This document shows, one piece after another, positions 1 through 56,195 of a DNA stretch of 64,000 nt (positions are counted from its first letter, which is position 1; each line of letters starts with the position of its first letter). Location of the stretch: assembly GCA_029582155.1 (NCBI GenBank), contig CM055895.1, forward strand, positions 7,188,544 through 7,252,543, in the 5' to 3' direction. Source of the DNA: Panopea generosa (Eukaryota > Mollusca > Bivalvia > Adapedonta > Hiatellidae). Both the position numbers and the translations under genes were made by a program. Under the pieces are notes generated by a model. It was not told the DNA's origin, did no database searches, and saw nothing but the letters and a program-made list of their open reading frames with translations.

Positions 1-1140
1 CCTTGACATTGTTGTAAAGGTCTGGGTCTTTTTACAGGTGAATGCAGGGACACATCATCATAATATGTTGATCACTTGCGTTAAGCTATTTTGAAATCTC
101 CATGTAAGACAAAGTTACAGACCAGACATGAAATATCAAACAAATTGAAAGTGTGACCTTGACCTTTGAGGTAAGGTTTTGGGTCTTATATGTAACATGT
201 CGTCATGTCATGAATTGATGAATAAATGAATTGAGCCAAGTGTTTTGAAATCCATCCATGTATGACAAAGTTAGACCAGAAAAGAAATATTGAACAAATT
301 GAAATTGTGACCTTGACCTTTTTGAAAAAGTTCTGGTCGCACACACGACACCTCTTCATGTCATGTTGATCAACTGAGCCAAGTGGTTTTGAAATCCATC
401 CATGTATGACAAAGTTACAGACCGGATATGAAATCTCACACATACTCAACGTATTTTAAAACAAATTCAAAGTGTGACCTTGACCATTGAGGTACAGATG
501 TGGCTCTTACAATGACAAGATGTCATGTCATGCTGATGAATTGACCCGAGTGTTTTTGAAATTGATTCATAGGTAACAAAGTTACAGACCAGACACTATA
601 CTCAAACAGATAAAGTGTTGTCAAACAAACTGTGACCTTGACCTTTGAAGTAGGAGTCTGGGTGTTATGCACGACACATTGTCATGTTATGTTGATCATT
701 TGTAGCAAGTTTTTATAAAATTCATCTATGCATGACAAGTTACAGGCTGGACACAAAATCTCACAGACTCAAAATGTTGTCAAACAAACTCAAAGTGTGA
801 CCTTGATCTTTGGAGTACATGTGTGAGTCTTCTGTGCTAATGAACTGACTCAAGTGTTTTTGAAATTTATCTGTAGGTGACAAAGTTACAGACTTGACAC
901 AAAATCTCAAACAAACTAAAGTGTCGTCAAAGTTAAATTGTGACCTTGACCTTTGAAGCGGGAGGCTGGGTATTACGCTCGAACAGTCATGTTATGTTGA
1001 TCATTTATAGCAAGTATTCACTAAATCCATCTATTCATGACAAAGTTACAGGCCGGACACGAAATACAGAAATGAAGGATAGATGGACAGACACTGTGTT
1101 TATTGTATGTCACCCCAAAAATGGAGGAGGGGGGTGTCAT
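1..1140 (+). repeat. Dispersed repeat C: about seven 150-170 bp units with 'tgaccttgacctttga'
   Basis: Units recur with 'gtgaccttgacctttgag' near 155, 306, 473, 626, 795 and 940. Each goes on through a 'cgtcatgtcatgttgatcaa' part, 'tttgaaatccatccatg' and 'gacaaagttacagaccagac'. The end near 1080-1115 (gacagacactgtgtttattg) resembles the end of the copy near 19040. Further copies lie at 18640-19066, 31629-32148 and 36061-37062. Overlapping short frames here are not genes. Confidence 0.8.
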
Positions 1141-1832
1141 TTTGTCAATGAAATATATTTCCCATCACAGTTTTGACAGGTGTGAAAAACACTTTCACAC
1201 CAAGGAAAAAAAACAGAAATCATAGTGTCAGTAGAATGATTGACAAAATACTGACAAGTCTCAAGTGGTTATGACATTACAAAGAACAGCGCTTGACCTC
1301 GAGTTTAGAGTTTCTGATGTTTTGAGATATTGCAAGTAAAGTGTATATGAAATATGCATAGAAACGTTTGAATCAAGCAATGCCCTCAAGTTAACTCATG
1401 GGCTTTAATTTTGTATGCTAAAGTTGTCGCACTGTATGAACAAATCTGGCTTGTCAGTTCTTTATAAATTTAAATTTTCCCATGTTAAAACATTAAGTAC
1501 AGAGGTGGTGCCAATTCTGAGTGTAGATTATGGCTTGGACAAATCTGCAATTTTTTAGCTACTTAGCAGAAGCTATATGTGGGATATCGAAAAATTGTGG
1601 GTGATTACAAAAGCTGACATGCCCTATTCATATAAAGATTGAGTTTAAAAAAACACGATGAGTACACTATGTGCATGTTGAATCATTATTAGGTTTAACC
1701 GATATAAACCATCAGAGTTATATGTGCACAGATTCATTTATAAAAATGTAAGTTTACTAGACATCTGATCCAATTTAATTTAAAATCTGTAACAAAGCAG
1801 CATGTGTGTGTAATATTTCTCTCAGGACTCCT
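1141..1832. other. 3' flank of UBE2D, no further gene seen
   Basis: AT-rich sequence after the UBE2D stop on the minus strand. It should hold the 3' UTR and polyadenylation site, but I see no unambiguous AATAAA at a sensible distance. No coding pattern found. Confidence 0.4.
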
Positions 1833-45792
<43,960 letters not shown>

Positions 45793-45794
45793 TT

Positions 45795-45930
45795 GATTTG
45801 TATCAGTATTTTTAGGTATTTTTCAAATTTCAACACTTCTTTCGTTCTGAGCTCGTACCCGGAAACTAATTAATGATCATGCGCAGAAATAGCGCCCCCA
45901 TGCGAGAATGTCAATGGAAACATAAGGGGT
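45795..45930 (-). promoter_or_regulatory. Probable UBE2D 5' UTR and core promoter
   Basis: Upstream of the start codon there is no TATA box at a convincing place. There is a CCGGAA ETS-type core near 45859, an ATGCGCA half-site resembling NRF1 near 45879, and a GC-rich AGCGCCCCC (KLF/Sp-like) near 45891. This set is usual for broad housekeeping promoters. The transcription start cannot be fixed from sequence alone. Confidence 0.4.
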
Positions 45931-46040
45931 GTTAAATAATTTCCAGCTGTATAAATTGTATCCATTATGTACGAAATATTACAGAGATTGACAGACTAAT
46001 ATCAATTCAATATACACGTATGAAATAGGCTTTTTTTAAA

Positions 46041-46242
46041 CCCTTTACTCCATAGATACGCGTTTTCCTGCACCAACCACAGAAGGCCTTTGAAAACAGT
46101 GCAGGAAGAGTTCAGATTGCTCGTAATGAGCAATCTTAACACTTCCTGCACTGTTTTCCACTCTGTCATTTGATATAAACATAATTCACACAATGATTCA
46201 AAATCCTTCTATATAAGAGGTGTCCAAATATGAAATAAAGGG
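46041..46242 (-). mobile_element. Short TTAA hairpin element, copy 2 (about 200 bp)
   Basis: The left side reads TTAAA then CCCTTTACTCCATAGAT; the right side reads AAAGGG then TTAAA (46243-46247). Inside, 46093-46122 and 46128-46157 form a 30 bp stem with two mismatches and a 5 base loop. Ends resemble those of the large TTAA elements (CCCTTTACCTCATATAG). Non-coding. Strand is relative to the copy at 63124. Confidence 0.8.
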
Positions 46243-46356
46243 TTAAATAACTTTGCGCATTTGTCTGAATTTAATAAATATGTCCCCAAAGTTAAGTTGA
46301 TAAAAATATTAACTGTTTATAAGGACTTATATCCATCTTACTATATATTGCTCTGA

Positions 46357-48590
46357 ACAAGAGGCCCAAGAAGGCCTGAGGACGCTCTACTTGCTCATAG
46401 TGACCAGAGCACTTTTTTGAAATTTCACAATATTTACCCTTTTTGGGGGTCGTGTTAACAACATAAGATTATCCCCACAACAACCATACTGAACAAAAAG
46501 TTAAATGCTATGAAAAGAAAATACATTAAATTCCCATACCATTTATCTGTAATAAAAAATATAGCCTCCATACAAAAATCTTTTACACCCCAGCCCCTTG
46601 ATTGATCAAAACTTCAATCAACCACTTTTAGGGATTTGTTATGAGCAGAAATGCTTAATTTTAAATAGAATTTTTTTTTTATACTTATTGATGCGACCAT
46701 TCCCTATATATCCCAGTCCCTTGAATTGCAGAATCTTCAATCACTTGCTGATGTAAGGATAATTTATATCATATATGAACAAGTTTGTGACAGAAAGGTT
46801 ATTGAGAGGAAGATTTATAAAAAATTCCCAATTTTAACCATATTGCCCGCCACACGCTTGCCCCTTATGGAAATTCAATCCTCTTTATTAATGAACAAAA
46901 TCAAATTGACTGTTACTAGACAATGCTTTAGATATCAAATTGAACAACATATTTACACAAATGGACAATAAAATGAGAATTTTCCATTTTCCCATAGTAT
47001 TCCTATGTAAAACTCAAAGTCCCCTTACATGGCCTCTATACATCCCAGTGCCCCTCGATTTTTTTACAAACTTAGAACTCTTAATCAAAGGAATAATTTA
47101 TAACAAATATGAACAAATTTGACTGACCAGTTGTTGAGAATAAGATTTATGAAAATTTTAACCATTTTGTGACCCCACCTGGCTCCTTTTGGAAAGTTAA
47201 TTCTTTTTATTGAACAAAATCTTATCTGTTATGACTAGAAGATACTTCAGAACTCAAATTAAATAAAAAAAAATAAATGGATGAAAAACTTAGAATTTTC
47301 CATTTTCCCATAGTATTCCTTTATAAAACTCGAAGTCCCCTTACATCGCCCCGATAAAAACAAGCCACTTGATTTGTACAAACTTTAAACCCATACTCAT
47401 TGGGATAATCTATATCAATTATGAACAAATATGACTGACCGGTTGTTGAGAAGTTGATTTTGAAAATTTTGTAATTTAACCATTTATGATCCACCCTGGC
47501 CCTTTATGGAAAATCAGTTTTTCTTATTGAACCATATCTTATTTTCTATGACTACATGATACTTCAGAACTCAAATTATATTATAATTTTGCCCAAATGG
47601 AGGAAAAAAATAGAAATTTTTATTTTCCCATAGTATTTCTATATAAAACTCAAAGTCACGTTAAAGGCCCCCTATAAATACAAACCCCTTGATATGTACA
47701 AAAGTTAAACACATACTCATTGGGATAATCTATATCAAATATGAACAAATGTGACTGACCGGTTTCTGAGTAGAAGCTTTCTGAAAATTTTCTATTTCAA
47801 CCCTTTTTTTACCACCCTGGCCCCTTATGGAAAGTCAATTCTCCTTATTGAACCAAATCTTATTTCCTATGACCAGAAGATGCTTCAGAACTCAAATTGA
47901 ATAATAATTTTGCCCAAATAGATGAAAAAAGAGAATTTCCTGTTTTCTCATAGTATATCTATGTGTAATTTTAAGGTCCCTTACAGGGCTGCTATAAATA
48001 TTAGCCCCTTAATTCTTATCTTCATTCAAAGCCCTACACATAGGTATAATTTATACCAAATATGAACAAATCTGACTGACCGGTTCTGAAGAAAACAAAT
48101 TTTTACTATTTTGAGGGCCCGTTCTGACCCCTTAAGACAGCAGAACTTTGTTATTGTTTCAAATCTGAACCTTCTTGACCAAGCAATGCTTCTGTGAAAA
48201 TATAGACAAAATCAGCTCATTTTTAAAAAAAAAACATGTTTATTATAATGACGTGTCCCCTAATTGAACACTTGGGGTGAGATCATTTTTAACCCCAGGG
48301 ATACCAGTTGAACAAATCTAATATAACTATAGTTGGTTATCATTACTACATAAATATTTACAAAATCTGTTTGGCGTTCATGAGAAGAAGATTTTTTAAG
48401 TTTAGGACTACTTTTAGTAATGGCAGCCACCTTGGTTTTCAGATCGAAAAAATTTTTCTGCTGTATAGTTTCCTATGCAACAGAAACATCCATGTGAAGT
48501 TTGACTTGAAGTGGTTTCAGAAAGTGCTGCTAACAGACGACAGACGACGGACAACGTGCCATCGCATAAGCCCTTATGGCCCAAAACTGT
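46357..48590 (+). repeat. Dispersed repeat A, fullest copy, about five units of 310 bp
   Basis: Starts 'aacaagaggcccaagaaggc' + 'ctgaggacgctctacttg'. Units with 'ctggccccttatggaaa', 'tatgactagaagatacttca', 'cccatagtattcctatgta' and 'aaatatgactgaccggttgt' repeat near 46855, 47170, 47490 and 47815. It ends through 'gtggtttcagaaagtgctgc' and 'gacgacggacaacgtgcca' + 'tcgcataagcccttatgg'. Short frames over it are not genes. Confidence 0.8.
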
Positions 48591-49985
48591 CAAGTCGCCT
48601 AACGATACATTGCAATATTTTTCATTGGATGGTAGCATACACCAATTGTTATCTAAATTAGTAACAGAAACGCATCATTGAGTCATTTTTTTACAGTGAC
48701 AGTTATGACAGGTCCAAATGATTATTTCATCAAGGAATTTGAGAGAAATTTCTTGATTTTATATAAGCTGTACTTTGTTTGGTTAATTGTCTCCGTATTG
48801 CCATAAGGATATTTATTTAACCATATTGAAAAGGGATTTCCTTACTTAGCCTATGCGCACAGGTTAGACTAGATTTCCCGCTAAAATTGCAACGTATTTT
48901 ATGCAGTATCAAATGAGTCGCATGATTTCATTATTTTTTTGTTTCGATTTGATCCATCATACTGAATTAAATACATTTGTATTGAAGAATTTGTTGTATC
49001 TTACAAAGAGTCTGAATGACGATGTGACGGTCGTTAAGCACTATTGCTGTATTTGATTTCATTTCAAGTTTACAACTCCGATTAAAATATCGTTTTTGTC
49101 ACGTTTTGGTTGATTTGATAAACCAAAATCGTTCTGACTTTATTTATCTATGATCATGAGATGCATTGTATCCATTTTAAAAAATAATTTTATTTTAAGA
49201 CATTTATAGCGTGTATCCCCAATGGCATACTACCTTTAATATACTATCTTAAACATTAACATTTGGTGACTATTTGCACCATCATCCAAATTTATTAATG
49301 TTGGTAACACAAAATAATGCTGATTAAAATATGAACGACTTTTAATATCAATTATTGTTATATTTTTTTGTCCAAACTTAAAAGAAGGTAACCTTTAGGG
49401 CTCAGCCAACTTTACAAAATTTTACATAGAGGAAATTTAAAAAAGACTTAACTTACATACATGTAAATCATGGTCACATGTACCTTGGGTGGTGCCTTTT
49501 CAGATTTTTTTCGACGTCCATCATCCAAGATCACTGTCAAACGCCATCTTATCTGAAATGACTGCGCAATTTATTACTGACCCTCTACTATCAACTTGTG
49601 TTTTTTTGTGTGCGAGACAAACGAGATTCCCACCAAAACTCAATCAACTTTTACATATGTTTATATAGAGAAATGTAAAAAAAAATATCTTCATTGAAAC
49701 TACTGACTGGTGAGTCTCTATTTTTTTCTGAGCATTAAACAAGATAGCCACCACAACCTGTCATTTTTTATATAAGCTAACATAGGGAAAGTTTAAAAAA
49801 CCTTTCTTAGACTAGGTGAACTAGGCGTTAAGTATTTTGCAAGAAATACAAGCACATGTAGCCTTTTCAAATTATGTGCTGCCATCACTCATCCAAACTG
49901 TAAACATTAAGCAACATCTCTGAAACTATAAATATTTTTATTTCCAATTTTTCCAATTCAAGTGATTGCATGTGTCAAACTTGTG
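48591..49985. repeat. AT-rich region with low-grade dispersed repeats
   Basis: Bases 49000-49210 resemble 59850-60110 (shared 'gtcacgttttggttgatttg', 'ttttaagacatttata'). Bases 49440-49960 hold two or three weak units ('tgccttttcag', 'catcatccaa..actgt'). No gene. Confidence 0.35.
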
Positions 49986-49989
49986 TTGT

Positions 49990-50028
49990 AAAGGGGTGGG
50001 GGGGGGGGGGGGGGGGTGGGGGGGTGGG
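49990..50028 (+). repeat. Poly-G rich tract
   Basis: About 34 bases of G broken by a few T ('ggggtggggggg...tggggggg'). It could form G-quadruplex structures; tract length may be unreliable. Confidence 0.9.
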
Positions 50029-51450
50029 GATGTCTAATGTTAGTAGTCGCGTTTCAAAGCTTCGTAGGATAGATCTATATTGTCCTTTAATTAGTAACAA
50101 CTTTCTTTGAAGTACAAATTCAACATGAGATCACATATTTTTTTCAAATATATAAGCAGTAAGAAAATGTATGGATGATATAAGTTAAGTACAGTATCTA
50201 AAAGTGTGATACTATAAACAGCATGTGACTTTCCACAGCGTCAAATGATATTGACGTCGCAGTTCTGTTTACAAGTATGCGGGTTATACAATAATGGTAT
50301 TTATTGAACAGCCCTCAATTATACTTGGCGAATTCCGTCATCCTCCGAATTTACCAATCGGAACTTCGGATTGCGAGATACGAATATTAATATGGCTACA
50401 AATATTAACGGAAGTAACCGAATGTCAAAAATAAAGGGAAATAACTCTATTATGGCGCGAAAGTATGTCCCTTACCAGCAGCAGAAGCAAAAAGTATAAA
50501 ATTTGTAAAAGCGCAAATAAGACATATTTGACAATTAGAAATATACGGTAAAATGGTGAAAAATAACTTAAGAAGACAGTCAAGTATACCGTCATATCTC
50601 ATAAGCGGAGCGCGTAAGTAGATACCAGTTTTCGATCACTATCGTCGTTAAATATTTGCAAAACGTAGGCTTACGTTTAAATGACTATACATAATCTCAA
50701 CATTAACAAACACTTTCATGGGCGTAGAAGCATTTCAATTATTGGGGAGACGGGTGTGTGGGGGTGGGGTTGGTGGGGGCAACCTGAGGAGAGTGTATTC
50801 CCCCTTCCGCTTGGTGGTGATACTTGTAATATTTTCAGTGACAAATTTGGAAGTTACTGTCCCACTTCTCCTGGTTGGGTTCGAGGTCGCCTCCCCCGGT
50901 GAAACTTTTATGTAGAAAACGTTACTTAAACAAAGTCTGGAGTACTCAAGGGAGATAATAGTGCTGTGAGTCCTGAATATGTACAGTAGAGTATATTAAA
51001 GTTGTGGGGGAGATATGGGTGGGTGAATTCCCTGGTATGGGAGAGCCTTCATGGGAAAAAGTTAAATCTTTTGAAAACCAAATGCTGCATTCTTGTAAGT
51101 TTTTGTTAAGAAAAAGAGCAGGGATGAAGCCATAAAGCAATTAATGTAAGGACAACTGTTTGGTAGGGGCCAGGGATAAAATGGTATAAAATAATCAGAA
51201 TTTAGGTCAGAAACTGAAAAATATAATCCTGGGGGTGTTTCGGGGGCTGTTACCCCTAATTGTTTTGGTTTTCTTAGTGCCAAATCATGCATTCTGGTTC
51301 ATTGTAAAACCCAGCAAGAACGACATTTGTTGCCTCCAGGGGAATCCCCTGCTGGTAGGGGTCTAGGGACCTATCCCCGAAAACTTTAATGTCTTAATAA
51401 GCAAATACTGCATTCCGTAAGTTTTAGGGGGAAAATGGTTGTTAATTACA
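50029..51450. other. Unassigned region
   Basis: Contains a G-rich patch (50745-50780) and frames at 50681-50915 without recognisable domains. Around 51270-51420 and 51650-51730 a segment with 'ttcattgtaaaacccagcaa' / 'ttcattgtagaaccccgcag' is repeated, so this part is itself a decayed repeat. Confidence 0.3.
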
Positions 51451-51480
51451 CCCCCCCTCCCCCCCCCCCCCCCCCCCCAA
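51450..51480 (+). repeat. Poly-C tract followed by A-run
   Basis: About 28 bases of C with one T, then aaaaaaa, inside a decayed repeat. Confidence 0.9.
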
Positions 51481-52617
51481 AAAAAAGATAATGCTAATAT
51501 TAGTAAGTTTTCAGGATAAAAGAGAGATATGGTTGTCATTTACTGCAGTTTTCCCCTGTGAGAAAGGCAAGAGTACCGGAGGGGTCTTCCTTCCCACCAT
51601 TGGGTGAGGTGTGTGTTTGCCCTAGGAAATTTCCCAGATTTATTTTGTTTTCTTAGTGCCAATTTGTGCATTGTGGTTCATTGTAGAACCCCGCAGAAAC
51701 AACATTCATTGTCAATAGAGGAAACCTCATGGTAAAGCATGTCTGACACGTTCAAGGACTTTTATGTACATTACATTGATGAAATTCTTTGGTCAGATAT
51801 CCTTCCATCAAAAATTTCCAAGATGCCCACTTAGTAAAATAATGTTTGTTTCACTGTCTGAGTGATGTCATCCGACATTGACACAAGATGCTAGTGAAAG
51901 GGACAGCGTGTTCATTCTGTACATAAATTTAGTCATGTGTAGTTATAAATGTAACACTATTTACGGATTATACCAGTTTTATAGTAACTCTATTTTTAAC
52001 AAATAAACATTTAAGAAGACAGCCATTTACAAACAAACACTGACCTTTTCAAACTTTTTTTTTTTTTCGTTTGTTATTCTCTAATTATCTTTATTTAATT
52101 TCGACCTTTGGAAAACTGTGACGTAAACACTTGCTCATCAGCATTACATCAAAAGTGTAATGTCGGCGTACTTCAAAGAAAGTAGGCAAAGCAAACTCCC
52201 AGACTAGTAATTCTGCAAAGTGTTACAATAAGAGAAAAGTACAAAGGGGATTTTAACCTAATTTTTTTTATTTAATGCATGGTGGTAATTTATCAATTAA
52301 AATTTTGTGCATGGTGGTATTTTATTAATTAAATTTTAACCCAAATACACATAAAAATGATTTCAGTAACACCATTTTATACTCGCAAGTTTTATTGTCT
52401 CTAACACACTTTATAATATTACATCAAAACATTTTACCTACGTTTTTTACAATCCAGTCTAGATTTTGTTACTCAATAAATAACCAATCAAAATTCTTCT
52501 TTCACTTTGGTCCTGATTTCAAAATGGCAGATGTAGTAAAAAACTGATTCATGCCTGCGGATAATAGACGTACACAAGCTTTTTTCCAATAGTTTTGGCC
52601 TCAAAATCATCTGCGGA

Positions 52618-53410
52618 TTATACTGAAGAGTGTATAGATCTTAATTGGAGAAATATGGTAAGCTTTGTGGCTACTCCATTGGCTTTACCCATGTTCACTG
52701 CAGCACCATCATCAGAACTAAAGCCAAATAGCTTTGTTAAGTCTATTGTGCAAGCTTTCAAATACCCAACCAGTGAACTGTAAACAGCATTTGCATCTGC
52801 AGACACAAGTTTTATTAATGACATGTAACTTGTGTGCAGTATGCCATACACTATCAAGTGCTTCTCCATGCTCAGATCTGTGGATTTATCAACCATAATT
52901 CCTATGGCGCGACTTGCTCCGAGTTTTTCCAGCTAATTGTTATCAAAATGACAAGAAATAATTTCTATGAACTCAGAACAAGCATTTTTATCCTGATACA
53001 ACTCTTTTTTTTTTTGCTAAATTTGTATCATTGCAGATCTGAAGCTCCAGCAGCTCTTTGTATTTGTGTATGGGTATATTATTTTTTACAGTGGTGTAAG
53101 CAGTTCTAATTAGGTGACAGACAGCTGCTTTTGTCTTATAAGCCTTCTTTGAAATAGCTATTCTTTTACTGACGGAATCAGTGACGAAATAGCTAGAAGT
53201 TCCATTTCCATTTTGACTGGCTTAACATGGCCGCTACTACTGTTGTGCTCACATCAAGTAGAAATATGGAAATTTACAGAGCCATATTGTGAAAACTTTG
53301 ACTTGTTTTTATGCTTGACGCATAAAGTGCAAAATATTGCATCGTTTTCAAACTGTAACTAATAAAACTCATCGGACCAAGCCTTTGAGAACTTTTTGTC
53401 TGTAGACAGA
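52618..53410 (-). pseudogene. Decayed DUF4371 / hAT-like (ZNF862-type) transposase
   Basis: Reading the minus strand downward from about 53410, frame-broken pieces appear in the order of this family. First is a TTF-type zinc-finger part with FCTLCVKHKNKSKF and SQYGSVNF. Next comes a stretch with KAYKTKAAVCHLIRTAYT, NNIPIHKYKELLELQ and KACSEF-like residues. Last is an open frame of 92 codons (52896-52618) with MVDKSTDLSMEKHLIVYG and GFSSDDGAAVNMG..NGVATKL. MVDxSTD and SDGAAV are hallmarks of DUF4371 hAT-related transposases. Stops and frameshifts separate the pieces, so it is dead. The C-terminal half is missing; ends were not found. Confidence 0.75.
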
Positions 53411-53609
53411 GCTCGCGCCTACTTTTGCTTTCTTAGTTCATGTAGTGAGAATTAAATCAGATAAACTGCTTTTGTCAGTTTTCGTTTCTTTGAAATAACT
53501 TTGTCTGATTTACTGCTGTGTTTGCATGATTTAAACATCAGCAAGAAAGTGTCTTGATACCTTCTAGCCTCATAGTTCATCAGAGCTCTAAGCCGGAGCT
53601 CTCTCAGAC

Positions 53610-53835
53610 TCGATCAGGTTACAAGTCCGATCCTCTTCAACTATCTCACACTCAGAAAAATAAGGTTGCCAAGCCGGTTTTTCTCCATCTCTAATGGGTT
53701 GATAGCCAAGTTCTCTAGTCTGGTAATCCAACTGTACTGGGTTGCTAGTCCGGTTATTTAACTATCGGGTTGCCAGTCCGGTTATCTGTCTTTACCAGGT
53801 TGCCAGTCCGATTTTCTGACCAAGTTGGTGCCCCA
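53610..53835 (+). repeat. Decayed minisatellite, units of about 28-43 bp with 'gggttgccagtccggtt'
   Basis: Six or so units: 'caggttacaagtccga', 'aaggttgccaagccggtt', 'gggttgctagtccggtt', 'gggttgccagtccggtt', 'caggttgccagtccga', with variable linkers such as 'atctgtctttac'. It lies about 200 bases from the decayed transposase. Confidence 0.65.
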
Positions 53836-55239
53836 TCCAACTTTTTGAACTTGGCTGTGCCATATCTATTAACTATGGCTTTTAACAGACTAACTAACAG
53901 CAGTAATATTCACTCTTATATATGATTTCACATAAATTTGAGTAATACTGTTTTCCATCAATTAGCTTAATTAAAACACAACTTTACAACAAACGCAAAC
54001 AATTCCAGTCAGACATCAAAACAAAGTGGTTCCGGTTTGAACATTTTCCTTAATTAAAAAAAAGGACGCAAGTAAACAAGTCAACACATTATAGCAATTG
54101 ATTTATCAAAGAAATTTTATGATTTTATACAACTGATAGAAAATATCTGGACCGATAATTTATTAAATTTTGAAAAGAAAAATGGTTTTGAACAGCAGAA
54201 ATTGGTCCAAAAATAAAAAAACTGATGGATTAAGAAGACCCTGCATGTGTGATATTCATAGTTCTCGGATATGATTGAATTCAGGTCATGATTGAATACG
54301 GTTACAGCACCATGCATGTGTAGATCTACAAAACTGTCCTTACATTCAAACTATTTGTACACATAGTATTAGTAGTTGTGTTTTAAAGTGAGGCCTCATC
54401 CATTATGATATATGACTTTCCCAAAGTAAAAAAGAGCAAGCCTGGGCATTGTGGTGTAAAGGTAGCTATGCCACTGTTAGATCAAGGTGACCCGGACATA
54501 CTTTCAACAAAATGGTGGCACCTGATTTCGGTCACATGGAAGGATGACGTAATGTGTCAAACTATAATGACATGAGGCTGCAGAAGTGCAAGTAATTGCA
54601 AGCAGATAAAATTACATTTACCTTTCACACGAATGAATATTTCTCAATGGATTTATTCCATAACAATATCATTTTTTTTTCATTTTTCTAATTATGTTTT
54701 TTAAATAAATTAAATAGTAGCCAAATAAAAGCACTGATTTAAAAAAAAAAAGAATATCTTTTTTTATTTTAAACTTTATTAATGCATCTTTATAATATCA
54801 GATGTGGTTGGAATAGATATTCATAAACTAACCTGTTTTTGTCAAGGTTTTAAGTAAACTGAAAAATGGTCATAGTGAGAAATAGGGCTGTGCATTGATA
54901 TTTTTAAGGCGCAAGATATTCTGGCATCTCATTAGTATCGTAGGATGTTTGTAGTTGAAAAATTTACCTCATTTCATATGCACCCTCTTACTGCTCAAGA
55001 GAAAGTAGTTCTTGATTTTTTAGGTATATGTCCGATAAAAGTAACTTTTCAATGTACCAAAAATAATCTAATGACGTAAAAACCTGTTTGAGTCTTTACT
55101 TTTGATATTTGTCTGCACACGATTGCTATTTACTGCGAACGCTGAAATGTAGGAGCGCTAATACAAATTAGCATATCAACACTAAAAATAGTCTCTGAAG
55201 CAAATGTAATATATTACCGGCTTTCTGCCTGTCAGAAAT
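53836..55239. other. Unassigned AT-rich region
   Basis: The piece 54230-54320 ('attcatagttctcggatatg' ... 'acagcaccat') resembles 57800-57880, so it belongs to a dispersed repeat. No gene. Confidence 0.3.
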
Positions 55240-56195
55240 ACCAGAACTTAACGCTGACATTATACAATACGCGATCAGTCAGAAATTATCTGTAAAAACA
55301 TAATCAGATCTTAGAAATTGCCACCATCCGCATACTACGTCATCATCTATTTTTAATTCCTTTCTGAGGTGCGTGGTAATATGTGTGTACCGTGGTCATA
55401 GATATCCAACCAATCATAGCGGTTATTTAAAATAGATTAATTTATGTTCAAAGCTACCCCCCAATCACATTAGAGGAATAAAATCGGGCATGCGGTAAAC
55501 ACTGTGGGGGTCAATTGTTTCTAATGATGAGTGATTTTTACCAGTAGCTAGTCCGTTGGATGAGTTAACTTTTTGGCAGATATTGAAAAATAAACAATCT
55601 GAAAAGTGTAAAAAAAGTAATGATCCAAAGTCGTTTAGGTATTTATTCTTTCTATATTTCATTGCTGTTAATATAATTTGTAAATTTGACATTTAGCATT
55701 CATCAACAATAATTTTATCATGCAATTTCGTGTTGAGTCTCCATGGACACTTTTCATTACAAACCATTCAGCATAATTTTTTATAAGGTATCGAGACGTG
55801 CATGTGTAGCTTTTTAATGCCGATTTAAAAATCAGACTTTTTGGTCTTCAGAATATTTCCAGGTCTCCGTAATATCAATGGTCTTTTTGCGTTTTGCATG
55901 TTACGGAGTTTGAATGCATTAACTTTTTATGTTTACCCCAAGTAAGCAATATATAAACATCAACAAACTTAATGTTTATTGCATGCTCAAAACGGTTAAA
56001 GCTAGTGGTGTACTTACTGTAAATGAAGTAATAAAACTATTTAAGGTAGGATAAGGTTATCACAACGTGCTTCCAAAATAGACCCTATTTTACTAAAACT
56101 TTTTTGAACAAGTGAGTTTTCCATCTGGATGAGTACTTTTTACCAGTTCACTTGCCCGACGGATGAGTGCTTTTAAAAGTTTTTCCCGACCCCTG
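55240..56195 (+). repeat. Dispersed repeat F, copy 3
   Basis: Starts 'acgctgacattatacaatac' + 'gcgatcag' as at 29310 and continues through 'gtttctaatgatgagtg'. From 55530 it matches the inverted copy 34640-35600, ending 'agtactttttaccagttcac' + 'ttgcccgacgg'. No frame. Confidence 0.6.

Noticed and set aside
48308..48661. 117-codon plus-strand frame
   Set aside because: It covers the end part of dispersed repeat A (gacgacggacaacgtgcc...); no domain.
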